Source: Naasia sp.
Lineage (GTDB): Bacteria; Actinomycetota; Actinomycetes; Actinomycetales; Microbacteriaceae
Assembly: GCA_025463675.1 (NCBI GenBank)
Contig: JAODAX010000026.1
Span: 1 to 45,992 of the forward strand
Direction: 5' to 3'
Length of the DNA: 45,992 nt
Part shown: positions 25,976 to 35,273 of the stretch, in pieces
How positions within the stretch are numbered: position 1 is the stretch's first letter
Layout: each line of letters opens with the position of its first letter
Position numbers and translations under genes: made by a program
The notes under the pieces: generated by a model
Databases searched by the model: none
What the model saw: the letters and a program-made list of their open reading frames with translations, nothing else
What the model was told of the DNA's origin: nothing

Positions 25976-26196
25976 GTGCGTCCGCTGATCGCCGAGCTGG
26001 GCCGCCACCTCCCGATGTCCGTGGGCGAGGTGGGCACGCACGAGCTGCACCCGCGGGTGACGTGGGGGTGGCGCTCGTCGGCTTCACAGCGGCCTACGTG
26101 CGGACGATCCTCGACGTCGAGCGCACGGTGCGCGAACATTCGGAGGTCGGTCTGCTGGCCGCGCGCACCCGCCTCGCGAGCCCCGAGGACGACTGA
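25976..26196 (+). pseudogene. Short degraded coding fragment
   Basis: Protein-like sequence in two frames: from 25976 a helical VRPLIAELGRHLPMSVGEVG..., and from about 26058 DVGVALVGFTAAYVRTILDVERTV...SPEDD ending at TGA 26194-26196. Joining them needs one frameshift near 26055. No start with a ribosome site is visible. Family not recognised. Confidence 0.4.
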
Positions 26197-26221
26197 GGCG
26201 GGGCCGTTCCGTTGCCCGCGC

Positions 26222-26488
26222 TCAGCCGGCGGAGGGCTGGTTGCGCGCCGCCGACCAGGCGAGGGCGTTGTTCGCCTGATCCTCGGTCAGCTCGGTCGTG
26301 CCGCCGCAGTTGGAGCAGGAGACGTAGAAGCGGCGACGGCCCACCGAGAAGAGCGGGATAAAGAAGAGCGAAAACTTGTTCGAGCGCTCGTACACGTCCT
26401 GGTTGGTGTGCTGCCCGCAGAACGCGCAGGTGAACGCGACGATGGTGAGGATCCGCTCGCGCGGGCTCATCCCGAAGATCAAGAACAT
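26222..26488 (-). CDS. Small zinc-ribbon protein
   Basis: 88 residues. CAFCGQ and CSNCGG give a four-cysteine zinc site (about 21-24 and 58-61) around an aromatic KFSLFFIPLFSVGRRRFYVSC strand. This matches the zinc-ribbon family of short bacterial proteins with a hydrophobic middle; function unknown, possibly membrane-associated. ATG is 6 nt from TACGGT (complement 26495-26500), hence leaderless. Intact although its neighbours are damaged. Confidence 0.85.
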   Translation of the reverse strand: MFLIFGMSPRERILTIVAFTCAFCGQHTNQDVYERSNKFSLFFIPLFSVGRRRFYVSCSNCGGTTELTEDQANNALAWSAARNQPSAG

Positions 26489-26642
26489 CGCTCGACCGTA
26501 CGGCGCACCCGCCGCCGACCGCGACGGGTTGACGGCGGGTGCCGGAACCGCGGGGGCTACTTCCGGGCGGGCTCCGACTCGTCGGCGGGCGTGCCCGGAT
26601 CGGTCGCGTCAGAGGTGGCCGCGCCGCCGCCCTTCCCGACCC

Positions 26643-26657
26643 GCTCCGCTCCGCTCC
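26643..26657. repeat. Pentanucleotide repeat (GCTCC)x3
   Basis: Three exact GCTCC units (GGAGC on the coding strand) inside the end of the MFS exporter gene. A fourth unit, or loss of one base, would restore the reading frame of the alternative C-terminus ending at 26556. Confidence 0.7.
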
Positions 26658-27978
26658 GCCTCGAGGCGCTCGGCCTCGTCACCGCCGATGGCTTCGCCGC
26701 GGGCCACGAGCCCGGCGACGTCGGACAGCGGGATCTGCTTGAGGAAGAGGGAGAGCAGGAACGCGATCGCGATGAACGGGATGAGGTACCAGGACACCGG
26801 GGCGAGCGCGTCGGCGTACGCGGTGACGATGCCCTCCCGCACCGCGCCGGGCAGCTGGTTGAGCGTCTGCGGGTCGAGCGTCGCCGTCGCCGTGCCGGCG
26901 TCCTCCGGGCTGGCCCCCGCTGCGGTGAACACGTCCCGGAGGTTGTCGCTCAGGCGCGTGGTGAAGATGGTGCCGAACACGGCCACGCCCAGCGCGGCGC
27001 CCACCTCGCGGAAGTAGTTATTGGTGCTGGTGGCGGTGCCGATCTCGGCGGCGGGCACCGCGTTGTGCACCACGAGCACCACGACCTGCATGATGAGGCC
27101 GAGCCCGGCGCCGAACACGAACAGGTACACGCAGATCAGCCAGATCGGGGTGTCGGCGCTGAGGGTGGTCATCGCCCCCATGGCGGCGCCGGTGACGACC
27201 GTGCCGAGGATCGGGAAGATGCGATACCTGCCGGTCCTCGTGATCGCGAGGCCGGACGCGATCGATGTGCCGATGAGGCCCGCCATCATCGGCAGCATCA
27301 GCAGGCCCGACTCGGCCGCGGAGGTGCCCGACGACATCTGCAGGAAGGTGGGCACGAAGCCGATCGCGGCGAACATGCCGAGGCCAAGGGTGAAGCCGAT
27401 GGCGGTGGCGTTCACGAAGATCGGGTTGCGGAACAGCGCGAGCGGGATGAGCGGGTCGGCGGCGCGAGTCTCGGTGATCACGAAGGCGAGGGCGGCGGCC
27501 AGCATGCCGACACCCCACGCCCACGTCGCGAACGAGTCCCAGCCGTATTCGGGGTCGCCGCCGAAGTCGGTGAAGAAGATGAGGCACGTGGTGGCGAAGG
27601 AGAGGAACAGTACGCCCAGCACGTCGATCGGCTTGGTCGCCTTCTTGCTCGGCAGAGTGAGAGCGACAAGCGTGATGACGAACGCCGCGATGCCGATCGG
27701 GATGTTGATGTAGAACGCCCACTGCCAGCTGAGGTGGTCGACGAAGTAGCCGCCGAGGAGCGGGCCGCCCACCGCGGAGAGGCCGAAGATCGCGCCGAGC
27801 GGACCGAGGTACTTGCCCCGCTCGCTGGCGGGGACGATATCGGCGATGATCGCCTGCGACAGGATCATCAGACCGCCCGCGCCGAGGCCCTGCAGCGCGC
27901 GGAACACGACGAAGCTCCAGAAGTCACCGGCGAAGGCGCAGCCGACGGACGCGAGCGTGAACAGCGCGATGGCGATCA

Positions 27979-28930
<952 letters not shown>

Positions 28931-28942
28931 GGAGTGGATTGT

Positions 28943-28965
28943 TGCACTTCCATGCGCATAGTGCA
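28943..28965. promoter_or_regulatory. Candidate TetR operator
   Basis: Arms TGCACT (28943-28948) and AGTGCA (28960-28965) flank a centre containing the palindrome ATGCGCAT. The dyad adjoins and overlaps by one base the putative -10 of the regulator gene, and AGTGCAAC is repeated at its start codon, fitting autorepression. Confidence 0.5.
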
Positions 28966-28976
28966 CGTCGACGCGG

Positions 28977-29879
28977 TCAGGGAACGACGACGACCTTGCC
29001 GCGCAGGTGCCCCTCCTCAAGCCGGCGATAGGCATCCGCGACCTGGTCGAGCGGGAAGATCGCCGTCACGGGCACGCGCAGCGCCCCGATCTCGGCGAAG
29101 GCGGCGAGGGTGCCCAGGGTGCCGAGGTCGGGCGCGCCGCGGCCCGCCCGGCGCACGCCGAATCGCTCCGCATCGCCCGCGTTGGTGTTGATGCGCTCCG
29201 GCGGGATGCCGAGGTCGAGGAACTGCTGGATCGACTCGTCGCCGTGCAGGTCGAAGGCCGCGGTCACCCCGCTCGGCGCCAGCTCGCGCACGCGGGCCGG
29301 CAGCTCGTGGCCGTACGGCACGGGATGCACGCCGACGGACCGCAGCCAGTCGGCATTGCCCGCGGAGGCACTGCCGATCACATGGATGCCGCGGGAGAGG
29401 GCGAGCTGGCAGAGGAGGGACCCGACCCCGCCTGCCGCCGCACTGACGACGATGACGTCACCGGCCCGCAAGCCCTGCGATTCGAGCGCATCCCAGGCCG
29501 TCTGCCCGGCGAGGGCGAGGCCGCCCGCCACCGGCCACGGGATCGGCGCGGGCTTGACTGCGAGCATCGTCTCGCCGGCGACGACGTAGTCGGCGAGAGC
29601 GCCGTCCGGGACGCTGCCGAACACCTCCTCCCCCACCTGGAGGGCGTCCACGTCGGGGCCGACGGCGTCGACGACACCGGCCAGTTCCCGCCCGATCCGG
29701 CCCGGCAGGGTGACGCCGTACGCGGAGCCACCGCGGCGGCGCTTGTAGTCGACGGGGTTGAGGCCGGCGGCGCGGACGGCGACCCGCACCTGCCCGGGCC
29801 CGGGCTCCGGGCTGGGCTCGTCGGCGATTTCGAGGACCTCGGGTCCGCCGAAGCGGGGAAAGCGGACGACGCGGGGCAT
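28977..29879 (-). CDS. NADP-dependent zinc-independent alcohol dehydrogenase / quinone reductase
   Basis: 300 residues of the medium-chain reductase superfamily. N-terminal GroES-like half (VRFPRFGGPEVLEIADEPSPEPGPGQV, AAGLNPVDYKRRRG) and Rossmann half with SAAAGGVGSLLCQLA. No structural or catalytic zinc cysteines, so it is of the quinone-reductase type, reducing quinones or enones with NADPH. ATG is 6 nt from TAGGAT (complement 29886-29891). Lies upstream of the TetR gene on the same strand. Confidence 0.92.
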   Translation of the reverse strand: MPRVVRFPRFGGPEVLEIADEPSPEPGPGQVRVAVRAAGLNPVDYKRRRGGSAYGVTLPGRIGRELAGVVDAVGPDVDALQVGEEVFGSVPDGALADYVVAGETMLAVKPAPIPWPVAGGLALAGQTAWDALESQGLRAGDVIVVSAAAGGVGSLLCQLALSRGIHVIGSASAGNADWLRSVGVHPVPYGHELPARVRELAPSGVTAAFDLHGDESIQQFLDLGIPPERINTNAGDAERFGVRRAGRGAPDLGTLGTLAAFAEIGALRVPVTAIFPLDQVADAYRRLEEGHLRGKVVVVP

Positions 29880-30036
29880 GCTCCGATCCTAGATTCGGCG
29901 GCCGGGCTGCCCGGCCGCCGACCCTTCAGCCGTGCGGCCGGACCTCGTTGTCGCGATCGGACCGGATCAGCGTCGGCTGCGCAACCCACTGGTGACCCGA
30001 CCTACCCGCCGTGAAGTATTTCGACTGCCGAGAAGC

Positions 30037-30065
30037 TTGATGTGCCGGTCGAGTCGACGTAGCGT
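30037..30065 (+). promoter_or_regulatory. Promoter before the frameshifted ORF at 30094
   Basis: TTGATG (30037-30042) and TAGCGT (30060-30065) with exactly 17 bp between them; start of transcription about 30072. Confidence 0.55.
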
Positions 30066-30093
30066 TGCCGACGATTCGGAAGAGGGGCAACGC

Positions 30094-30393
30094 ATGACGC
30101 TGGAGGCCACGCCGGAGACGGATCAGGCAATCGCGCCGGTGGATACGGTAGCGACGCACTTGTGGGCGCCCTCCCGGTTTCGTCCTCCGCCCCGCCGAGC
30201 GGAACGGCGACCTGCTCGTCGTTCGTCCGGACGGCCAGGTCGTCGGCCGGGTCCGCGCAGAGGCGCACGGGCTCGTCGGGTACCCGATGCTCCCGGACTT
30301 CCCGCGTCTGGGCCCGTACTCCTCCGCCGCGGTAGCGCTCGAGCACTGCGCCGCGGCCCTCAACGGCCCACTTCCAAAGGGTCCTCCCGATGA
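30094..30393 (+). pseudogene. Small hypothetical protein, frameshifted
   Basis: The ATG at 30094 has GAGGGG 6 nt upstream and a good promoter. It opens MTLEATPETDQAIAPVDTVATHLWAP, then turns into Arg/Pro-rich sequence typical of a wrong frame. From about 30170 protein-like sequence resumes in another frame (FVLRPAERNGDLLVVRPDGQVVGRVRAEAHGLVGYPMLPDF, then SSAAVALEHCAAALNGP). The first frame stops at 30393, overlapping the next ATG. About 100 residues if repaired; family not recognised. Confidence 0.5.
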
Positions 30394-30533
30394 CCGACTC
30401 CCTCATCCCCTCGATCGTCGGAGCCGAGCCGTCGCTGCCGTGCCCCAACTGCGGCCGGTCCCTGGAGCGCGGCGGCAGCTCTTGGATGAGCTACTACTCG
30501 TGCCGGGAGTGCAACGAGCTGTTCCTGCCCTGA
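30390..30533 (+). CDS. 47-residue zinc-ribbon peptide
   Basis: A short gene with PCPNCGRSLE and SCRECNELFLP forming a CxxC...CxxC zinc site over 20 residues, ending directly after the second knuckle. ATG at 30390 overlaps the stop of the preceding frame (ATGA) and AAAGGG lies 8 nt before it, suggesting translational coupling. Zinc ribbons this small may bind nucleic acid or protein; function unknown. Confidence 0.65.
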   Translation: MTDSLIPSIVGAEPSLPCPNCGRSLERGGSSWMSYYSCRECNELFLP

Positions 30534-30598
30534 GCGGCGGACAGGCTCCCTGCGGTGCGGACGGGCCGACCGGAACTGGTAGTGTTGTCGGGCACTGA

Positions 30599-30671
30599 GG
30601 GCCTGTGGCGCAGTTGGTAGCGCGCTTCGTTCGCATCGAAGAGGTCAGGGGTTCGAATCCCCTCAGGTCCA
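30599..30671 (+). tRNA. tRNA-Ala (CGC)
   Basis: Full 73-nt cloverleaf: 7-bp acceptor with the G3:U70 pair that identifies alanine tRNAs, D stem GCGC, anticodon loop TTCGCAT (anticodon CGC), T arm AGGGG-TTCGAAT-CCCCT, discriminator A. CCA is not encoded. A strong hairpin follows. Confidence 0.97.
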
Positions 30672-30675
30672 CAAA

Positions 30676-30711
30676 ATGATGAAGGCCGCCCCACGGGGCG
30701 GCCTTCATCAT
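30676..30711. terminator. Strong hairpin after tRNA-Ala
   Basis: Perfect 16-bp stem (30676-30691 with 30696-30711) with a CACG loop. On the minus strand it is followed by TTTTG, so it can terminate transcription of the membrane-protein gene at 30874, and it also ends the tRNA unit. Confidence 0.8.
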
Positions 30712-30763
30712 CTGAGCACCTGAACTCGTCGAGAGAGCCGGGTGCCGGCCCTCTCGCCGCACC

Positions 30764-30813
30764 AGAAACGCCCTCGGCGCACCAGAAACAAATACCGCGC
30801 CGAGGTCGTTTCT
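30764..30813. repeat. 50-bp imperfect palindrome
   Basis: AGAAAC (30764-30769) and CCTCGGCGC (30772-30780) pair with GCGCCGAGG (30797-30805) and GTTTCT (30808-30813), leaving a 16-nt loop. Intergenic, just downstream of the minus-strand gene ending at 30874. The architecture resembles the 58-bp elements at 42.3 and 43.1 kb. Confidence 0.6.
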
Positions 30814-30873
30814 ACCGCGCCAGCTGTCGGGTGGAGCACCCAGCAGCACACCGAGCGGCGAGTTGCCCGCGGC

Positions 30874-31794
30874 TCAGACCGCGCGGCGGCGCCGGAGGAC
30901 GTCGTTGAGGTCGATGATGCCCGGGGTGGCGTCGTCGAGGCTGCCCATGGCGGCCCAGCCGTCGGCGGGCCGGGTCGGCAACACGGTGACCTCGGGGCTG
31001 AACTGCGCCGCGCGGAGGGCCTCCTCCGCTTTCGCGGCGGCGATCTTCAGCGACTCGTCGACGGTGACGCGTGCGACGGGCCGCGCGACCTCGGGCGTCT
31101 CGTCGGTCGCCTCCCGCCGGGAGAGGTAGAGCGGCTTCGGCAGCGGGACCGGCGTCCAGGTGGGACGCTCCGGCTCGCTGCGCTGCCAGTCGACGAAGCT
31201 GTGCACAGCCGGTGCGACCGTGATGGTGCGGTCGACGGCCGAGCTCGCGCGGCGCGCGGCGGCGACGGTCGCGATGCGCTGCAGGGCGGCGAGCGAGCCG
31301 AACGCCCCCACCGTGGCGGCCACGACGTAGAGCCAGGTGCCGCCGGCGAGAACCTCGGCGACCCCGAACACGGCGCCGGCGCCCGAGGCGAGGAGGAGCA
31401 CCGAGGCGAGCAGTCGGCCGCGGCGAAGCCGGCTGCCGGCGAGTTCGGAGACGGCGGCGGCCTTCTGCTTCGGGGACCGGCGTGCGCGCGAACCGCGGTC
31501 GAGGGCGCGTGCTGCGGCGGCTTCGCGGGCGCGCGCGACCGCCTCTGCCTGCTGAGCGGCCTGGCGGAGTGCCCGGTGCTGTTCGGCGATGCTGCGGGCG
31601 TTCGCTTCGGCGCGGACCTCGGACGGCGCTTCGGCGGTCTCGGCGAGAACGCGGAGTGTCTGCTGGAGGCGGACGGCGTTGCGCTCGGTGGCCAGGTACT
31701 GCCGCCGGCGCATCCAGGTGGGCATCAGATAGACGAGCCAGAGCACCGCGGCGAGCGCGATGACGATGCCGCCTCCCGCACTCTCACCGCCCAT
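30874..31794 (-). CDS. Conserved membrane protein of unknown function
   Basis: 306 residues. N-terminal transmembrane helix (GGIVIALAAVLWLVYLMPTWMRR), a charged Ala/Arg/Glu-rich helical stretch likely to form a coiled coil (about 35-115), two further membrane helices near 125-170, then a cytoplasmic tail ending IIDLNDVLRRRRAV. Such proteins recur in Microbacteriaceae, often mislabelled large exoprotein; the role is unknown. The ATG at 31794 is 6 nt from TACCGT (complement 31801-31806), preferred to an upstream ATG. Confidence 0.82.
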   Translation of the reverse strand: MGGESAGGGIVIALAAVLWLVYLMPTWMRRRQYLATERNAVRLQQTLRVLAETAEAPSEVRAEANARSIAEQHRALRQAAQQAEAVARAREAAAARALDRGSRARRSPKQKAAAVSELAGSRLRRGRLLASVLLLASGAGAVFGVAEVLAGGTWLYVVAATVGAFGSLAALQRIATVAAARRASSAVDRTITVAPAVHSFVDWQRSEPERPTWTPVPLPKPLYLSRREATDETPEVARPVARVTVDESLKIAAAKAEEALRAAQFSPEVTVLPTRPADGWAAMGSLDDATPGIIDLNDVLRRRRAV

Positions 31795-31866
31795 GTCGCA
31801 ACGGTAGGGCGACACGCGCGGCGGGCCCCGGATTTGCGGGGCGTGTCCGGCGAAGGAAGTCCGCTC

Positions 31867-32517
31867 CTACCAGGCGGGGAAGGGTCGGGCGGCGGCCGCC
31901 CGGTCGACGTCCGGGATGTGCGCCGCGTCAACGGGTGCTTCGCCCGCCTTCCAGCGGCGGAGCACCCCGTCGCGGAGCTCCTCCGCGACGAGGGCGAAGC
32001 AGAAGTGGTCCCGCCAGTCGCCGTTGATGTGGATGAACCGGCGGCGCAGGCCCTCGTAGCGGAACCCGAGCTTCTCCACCACGCGCAGCGACTTGTCGTT
32101 CTCCGGCCGGATGCAGATCTCCATTCGATGCAGCCCGAGCTGCTGAAAGCAGTAGTCGGTGGCGAGCGCCACTGATGCCGGCGTCGCGCCGACACCCGCG
32201 ACCCGCTCCGCGATCCAGTAGCCGATCGACGCGGACGACGTGGACCCGTACGTGATGCCGGACACGTTCAGCTGGCCGGCCAGCTCGCCGTCCACCTCGA
32301 TGATGAACGGCAGCCCCTGCCCGGCGCGCGCGTTGGCCTGCAGGGCGCGGATGCTGCCTCGCGTGTCGAAGCTCATCGCGCCGCGCGGGTTGGTGGCCTC
32401 CCACTCCCGCAGCCAGCCGCGGTTGTCGAGCAGCTCGCGCTCCAGCGCGCGCGCGTCGCGCAGCCGGATGGGCCGGATCAGCGTCCGCCCGTCCCGCAGG
32501 GTGGGGATGATCGCCAC
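31867..32517 (-). CDS. GNAT acetyltransferase, RimJ/RimL type
   Basis: 216 residues. Uses acetyl-CoA to acetylate an amine, classically the N-terminus of a ribosomal protein. LIRPIRLRDARALERELLDNRGWLREW opens the domain; IGYWIAERVAGVGATPASVALATDYCFQQLGLHRMEICIRPENDKSLRVVEKLGFRYEG holds the CoA-binding and GF(R) motifs. GTG start 2 nt after the galU stop, so translated from the galU transcript. Target not determinable. Confidence 0.9.
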   Translation of the reverse strand: MAIIPTLRDGRTLIRPIRLRDARALERELLDNRGWLREWEATNPRGAMSFDTRGSIRALQANARAGQGLPFIIEVDGELAGQLNVSGITYGSTSSASIGYWIAERVAGVGATPASVALATDYCFQQLGLHRMEICIRPENDKSLRVVEKLGFRYEGLRRRFIHINGDWRDHFCFALVAEELRDGVLRRWKAGEAPVDAAHIPDVDRAAAARPFPAW

Positions 32518-32519
32518 CG

Positions 32520-33410
32520 CTATTCGTCGATCGTGCCGACGAAGCTTCGCAGCCAGGGACGCAGCTCCGGACCGAGGTCCTCCCGCTCGCAGGCGAGCTG
32601 CACGATGGCCTTGATGTAGTCGATCTTGTCTCCGGTGTCGTAGCGGCGGCCCCGGAAGACGACGCCGTAGACGCCGCCGCTGGCCTCGTCGGCGGCGAGG
32701 ACCTGCAGAGCGTCGGTCAGCTGGATCTCGCCGCCCTTGCCTGGCTCGGTCTGCTCGAGCACGTCGAACACCTCCGGCTTCAGCACGTAGCGGCCGATGA
32801 TGGCGAGGTTGGACGGTGCGTGTTCCTTGGCCGGCTTCTCGACGAGGCCGGTGATCCGGACGACGTCCTCCTCGTCGGTCGCCTCGACCGCGGCTGCGCC
32901 GTAGAGGTGGATCGAGTCGGGGTCCACCTCGAGGAGGGCGACGATGGTCGCGTTGCGCTTCTGCTGCTCCTCGATCATCCGCGAGAGCAGCGGGTCGCGG
33001 GCGTCGATGAGGTCGTCACCGAGGAGTACGGCGAACGGCTCGTGGCCGACGTGCATGCGGGCCCGGAGCACCGCGTGGCCGAGGCCTTTGGGGTCGCCCT
33101 GGCGCACATAGTGGATGTCGGCGAGGTCCGTGGACTCGTTGACGCGCTTCAGCTTGGCGAGGTCGCCCTTCGCCTCCAGCGTGTACTCGAGCTCGGCCAC
33201 CCGGTCGAAGTGGTTCTCGAGCGCGGTCTTGTTGCGCCCCGTCACCATCAGCACGTCGGTCAGGCCGGCCGCGACTGCCTCCTCGACGACGTACTGGATG
33301 GCCGGCTTGTCGACGACCGGCAGCATCTCCTTCGGCATCGCTTTGGTTGCTGGGAGGAAGCGGGTACCCAGACCGGCGGCAGGGATGACCGCTTTGGAGA
33401 TCGAAGCCAT
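32520..33410 (-). CDS. galU: UTP-glucose-1-phosphate uridylyltransferase
   Basis: 296 residues. Makes UDP-glucose from UTP and glucose-1-phosphate for cell-envelope glycans. Nucleotide-binding motif PAAGLGTRFLPATKAMPKEMLPVVDKPAIQYVV at the N-terminus, GDDLID, LVEKP and FRGRRYDTGDKIDY are diagnostic. ATG at 33410 lies 7 nt from TAGCCT (complement 33418-33423), a leaderless arrangement. Divergent from the cyclo-ligase gene at 33451; the acetyltransferase follows in the operon. Confidence 0.97.
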   Translation of the reverse strand: MASISKAVIPAAGLGTRFLPATKAMPKEMLPVVDKPAIQYVVEEAVAAGLTDVLMVTGRNKTALENHFDRVAELEYTLEAKGDLAKLKRVNESTDLADIHYVRQGDPKGLGHAVLRARMHVGHEPFAVLLGDDLIDARDPLLSRMIEEQQKRNATIVALLEVDPDSIHLYGAAAVEATDEEDVVRITGLVEKPAKEHAPSNLAIIGRYVLKPEVFDVLEQTEPGKGGEIQLTDALQVLAADEASGGVYGVVFRGRRYDTGDKIDYIKAIVQLACEREDLGPELRPWLRSFVGTIDE

Positions 33411-33450
33411 AGGGGTAAGGCTATCGGGACGCGCCGCCTAAGATCGTTGC

Positions 33451-34047
33451 ATGTCCGCCGACCTGAGCCCCCAGAAGCGGGCTCTTCGCGCGGAGTTGCG
33501 GGAGCGGCGTCGCAATCTCACCTCGACGGAGCGCGAGGCGGCCGCCGCGGGCCTGACCCGGAATCTGATCGCGCTCACTCAGCAGATCGGGGCGCGCTCG
33601 GTGTCCTGCTTCCTGTCCTCCGTCGACGAGCCGCAGACGCGACCGTTTCTCGAGTGGGCCAGGAGCAAAGGCATCCGGACGCTGCTGCCGATCGCGCGCA
33701 GCGACGGCCTGCTCGACTGGACCCGCTACACGGGCGAGGACGAGGAGATCGGACTCGCCGGTGTGCCGGAGCCGGTCGGCGACCTGCTCGGTCCCATCGC
33801 GATCAACGACGTGGACCTGATCTTCGTGCCCGCCGCGTCCGTCGACCAACAAGGTGTGCGGCTCGGCTGGGGCCGCGGCTACTACGACAAGACGCTCGGT
33901 TCGATGGAAAAGTGCCCGCCGGTGTACGCGGTAGTGTTCGACACTGAGGTGGTCGACGAGGTGCCGCGGGAGCGCCACGACCAGCCGGTGAATGGGGCGG
34001 TCACGCCAGCCCGCATCCTGGCCTTCCCCCTTCCGTCCCGGTCCTGA
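33451..34047 (+). CDS. 5-formyltetrahydrofolate cyclo-ligase
   Basis: 198 residues. ATP-dependent conversion of 5-formyl-THF to 5,10-methenyl-THF in folate metabolism. KRALRAELRERRRNLT at the N-terminus, and DLIFVPAASVDQQGVRLGWGRGYYDKTL with the GxGxGYYD loop that binds ATP. ATG is 6 nt after TAAGAT (33439-33444), a clear leaderless promoter. Followed by fmdB and mscL, a gene order common in actinobacteria. Confidence 0.96.
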   Translation: MSADLSPQKRALRAELRERRRNLTSTEREAAAAGLTRNLIALTQQIGARSVSCFLSSVDEPQTRPFLEWARSKGIRTLLPIARSDGLLDWTRYTGEDEEIGLAGVPEPVGDLLGPIAINDVDLIFVPAASVDQQGVRLGWGRGYYDKTLGSMEKCPPVYAVVFDTEVVDEVPRERHDQPVNGAVTPARILAFPLPSRS

Positions 34048-34081
34048 GACCTCCCCGGTCCTTCCTTTCCTCGGAGTTCGC

Positions 34082-34486
34082 ATGCCCACCTATTCGTATA
34101 AGTGCACCGCGTGCGGCAACGCCTTCGACATCCAGCAGTCGTTCACGGACAACTCGCTGACCACCTGTGAGGTCTGCGGCGGCACGCTGCGGAAACTGTT
34201 CAGCGCCGTAGGCGTGACTTTCAACGGCTCCGGCTTCTACCGCACCGATTCCCGCGCGAAGTCGTCCGAGTCGTCGTCGAGCGGATCAGACTCGTCGTCC
34301 GACCCCAAATCCTCCGGATCGTCCGACTCCAAGTCCTCCGGATCGTCCGACTCCAAATCCTCCGGATCGTCCGACTCCAAATCCGCCGGATCGTCCGGTT
34401 CGGGATCGTCCGGTTCCGGCTCCTCCGGCTCGGACTCTTCCGGTTCGGGCTCGTCCTCGCCGGCGAAGAGCGGAGCCGCCTCGTGA
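34082..34486 (+). CDS. FmdB-family zinc-ribbon protein with Ser-rich repeat tail
   Basis: 134 residues. N-terminal zinc ribbon MPTYSYKCTACG...TTCEVCGG with CxxC pairs (8-11 and 29-32) as in FmdB-type regulators, followed by GVTFNGSGFYRTD and a long tail of Ser/Gly/Asp/Lys made of 24-bp repeats, then SGS units. The tail is expected to be disordered. ATG has GGAG 5 nt upstream; the stop overlaps the mscL GTG by 4 nt, so expression is coupled to mscL. Confidence 0.92.
   Translation: MPTYSYKCTACGNAFDIQQSFTDNSLTTCEVCGGTLRKLFSAVGVTFNGSGFYRTDSRAKSSESSSSGSDSSSDPKSSGSSDSKSSGSSDSKSSGSSDSKSAGSSGSGSSGSGSSGSDSSGSGSSSPAKSGAAS
34295..34390 (+). repeat. Four 24-bp tandem repeats in fmdB
   Basis: Four in-frame units (34295, 34319, 34343, 34367) encode SSDPKSSG, SSDSKSSG, SSDSKSSG and SSDSKSAG. 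Units differ by one or two bases. Unit gain or loss would alter tail length without shifting the frame. Confidence 0.92.
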
Positions 34487-34986
34487 CCGCGAAGTCTGGT
34501 GGGATCCTCAAGGGCTTCAAGGAGTTCATCCTGCGCGGGAACGTGATCGAGCTCGCGATCGCGGTCGTCATCGGCACCGCCTTCACCGCGATCGTGAACG
34601 CCCTCGTCGCGGGCATCTTCAACCCGGCGATCGGCGCACTGTTCAACGCGGAGAGCCTCACTGACGCGCTCGACGTGGGCATTCCCACCACCGCCGGCGG
34701 CACCGCGGTCATCAAGTTCGGTGTCGCAATCGCCGCTCTCATCCAGTTCCTGATCATCGCGGCGACGGTGTACTTCGCCCTGGTGCTGCCGATCAACCAC
34801 CTGAAGAAGGTGGCCTTCGCGAAGCAGCGGGCGGACGAGGCAGCGTCACCGGCCGACGTCCCGCCGACGGAGGCGGAGTTGCTCGGCGAGATCCGCGACC
34901 TGCTCGCGGCACGCGCCGACGCGGAGCTGCCGCCGACGACAACCGGCAAGCACGCGATCATCACGACCGCCGACTCACCTGCCTGA
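34483..34986 (+). CDS. mscL: Large-conductance mechanosensitive channel
   Basis: 167 residues. Emergency osmotic release valve of the inner membrane. N-terminal amphipathic helix GGILKGFKEFILRGNVIELAIAVVIGTAFTAIVNALVAG leading into TM1, periplasmic loop rich in Thr/Gly, TM2 (FGVAIAALIQFLIIAATVYFALVLPINHLKK), then a long charged C-terminus (ADEAASPADVPPTEAELLGEIRDLLAAR). GTG start overlapping the fmdB stop. Confidence 0.96.
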   Translation: MTAKSGGILKGFKEFILRGNVIELAIAVVIGTAFTAIVNALVAGIFNPAIGALFNAESLTDALDVGIPTTAGGTAVIKFGVAIAALIQFLIIAATVYFALVLPINHLKKVAFAKQRADEAASPADVPPTEAELLGEIRDLLAARADAELPPTTTGKHAIITTADSPA

Positions 34987-35083
34987 GGCCCCGACCCTCG
35001 ACGGGCAACGCTCCGGCCTCACAGCATCGTCACACCGTTGCCGTGGGGTCGGAGCCGTGCCGTTCGACCGTGACGGCCGGCGG

Positions 35084-35251
35084 CTACCAGTGCGGCGGGA
35101 CGTCCCGGCGCAGGCGCTCATCGTTGCCCTCGCCCCCGTCCACCTCATCGGCGTCCTCCGCGGCGCGCTCGATGCGGTCCGGCAGCTGGGGCGCCGGGTC
35201 GCTGCCCGGCACCGGCTCGGTGCGCACACGACGGCGGGGGCGGTTGTCCAC
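35084..35251 (-). CDS. 55-residue acidic/basic hypothetical protein ending PPHW
   Basis: A short gene: MDNRPRRRVRTEPVPG at the N-terminus, an acidic middle (ERAAEDADEVDGGEGNDE) and the end RLRRDVPPHW before TAG. The GTG at 35251 is 6 nt from TAGGGT (complement 35258-35263), the same leaderless signature as its neighbours, which supports it as real. Small proteins with a similar D-x-PPHW end occur in actinobacteria; function unknown. Confidence 0.75.
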   Translation of the reverse strand: MDNRPRRRVRTEPVPGSDPAPQLPDRIERAAEDADEVDGGEGNDERLRRDVPPHW

Positions 35252-35273
35252 GCCCCGACCCTAACCCGCCGGG

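Noticed and set aside
29926-30448. Minus-strand gene opposite 30094-30393
   Set aside because: No promoter or ribosome site and poor composition, whereas the plus strand has a 17-bp-spaced promoter, a ribosome site and better protein-like sequence.
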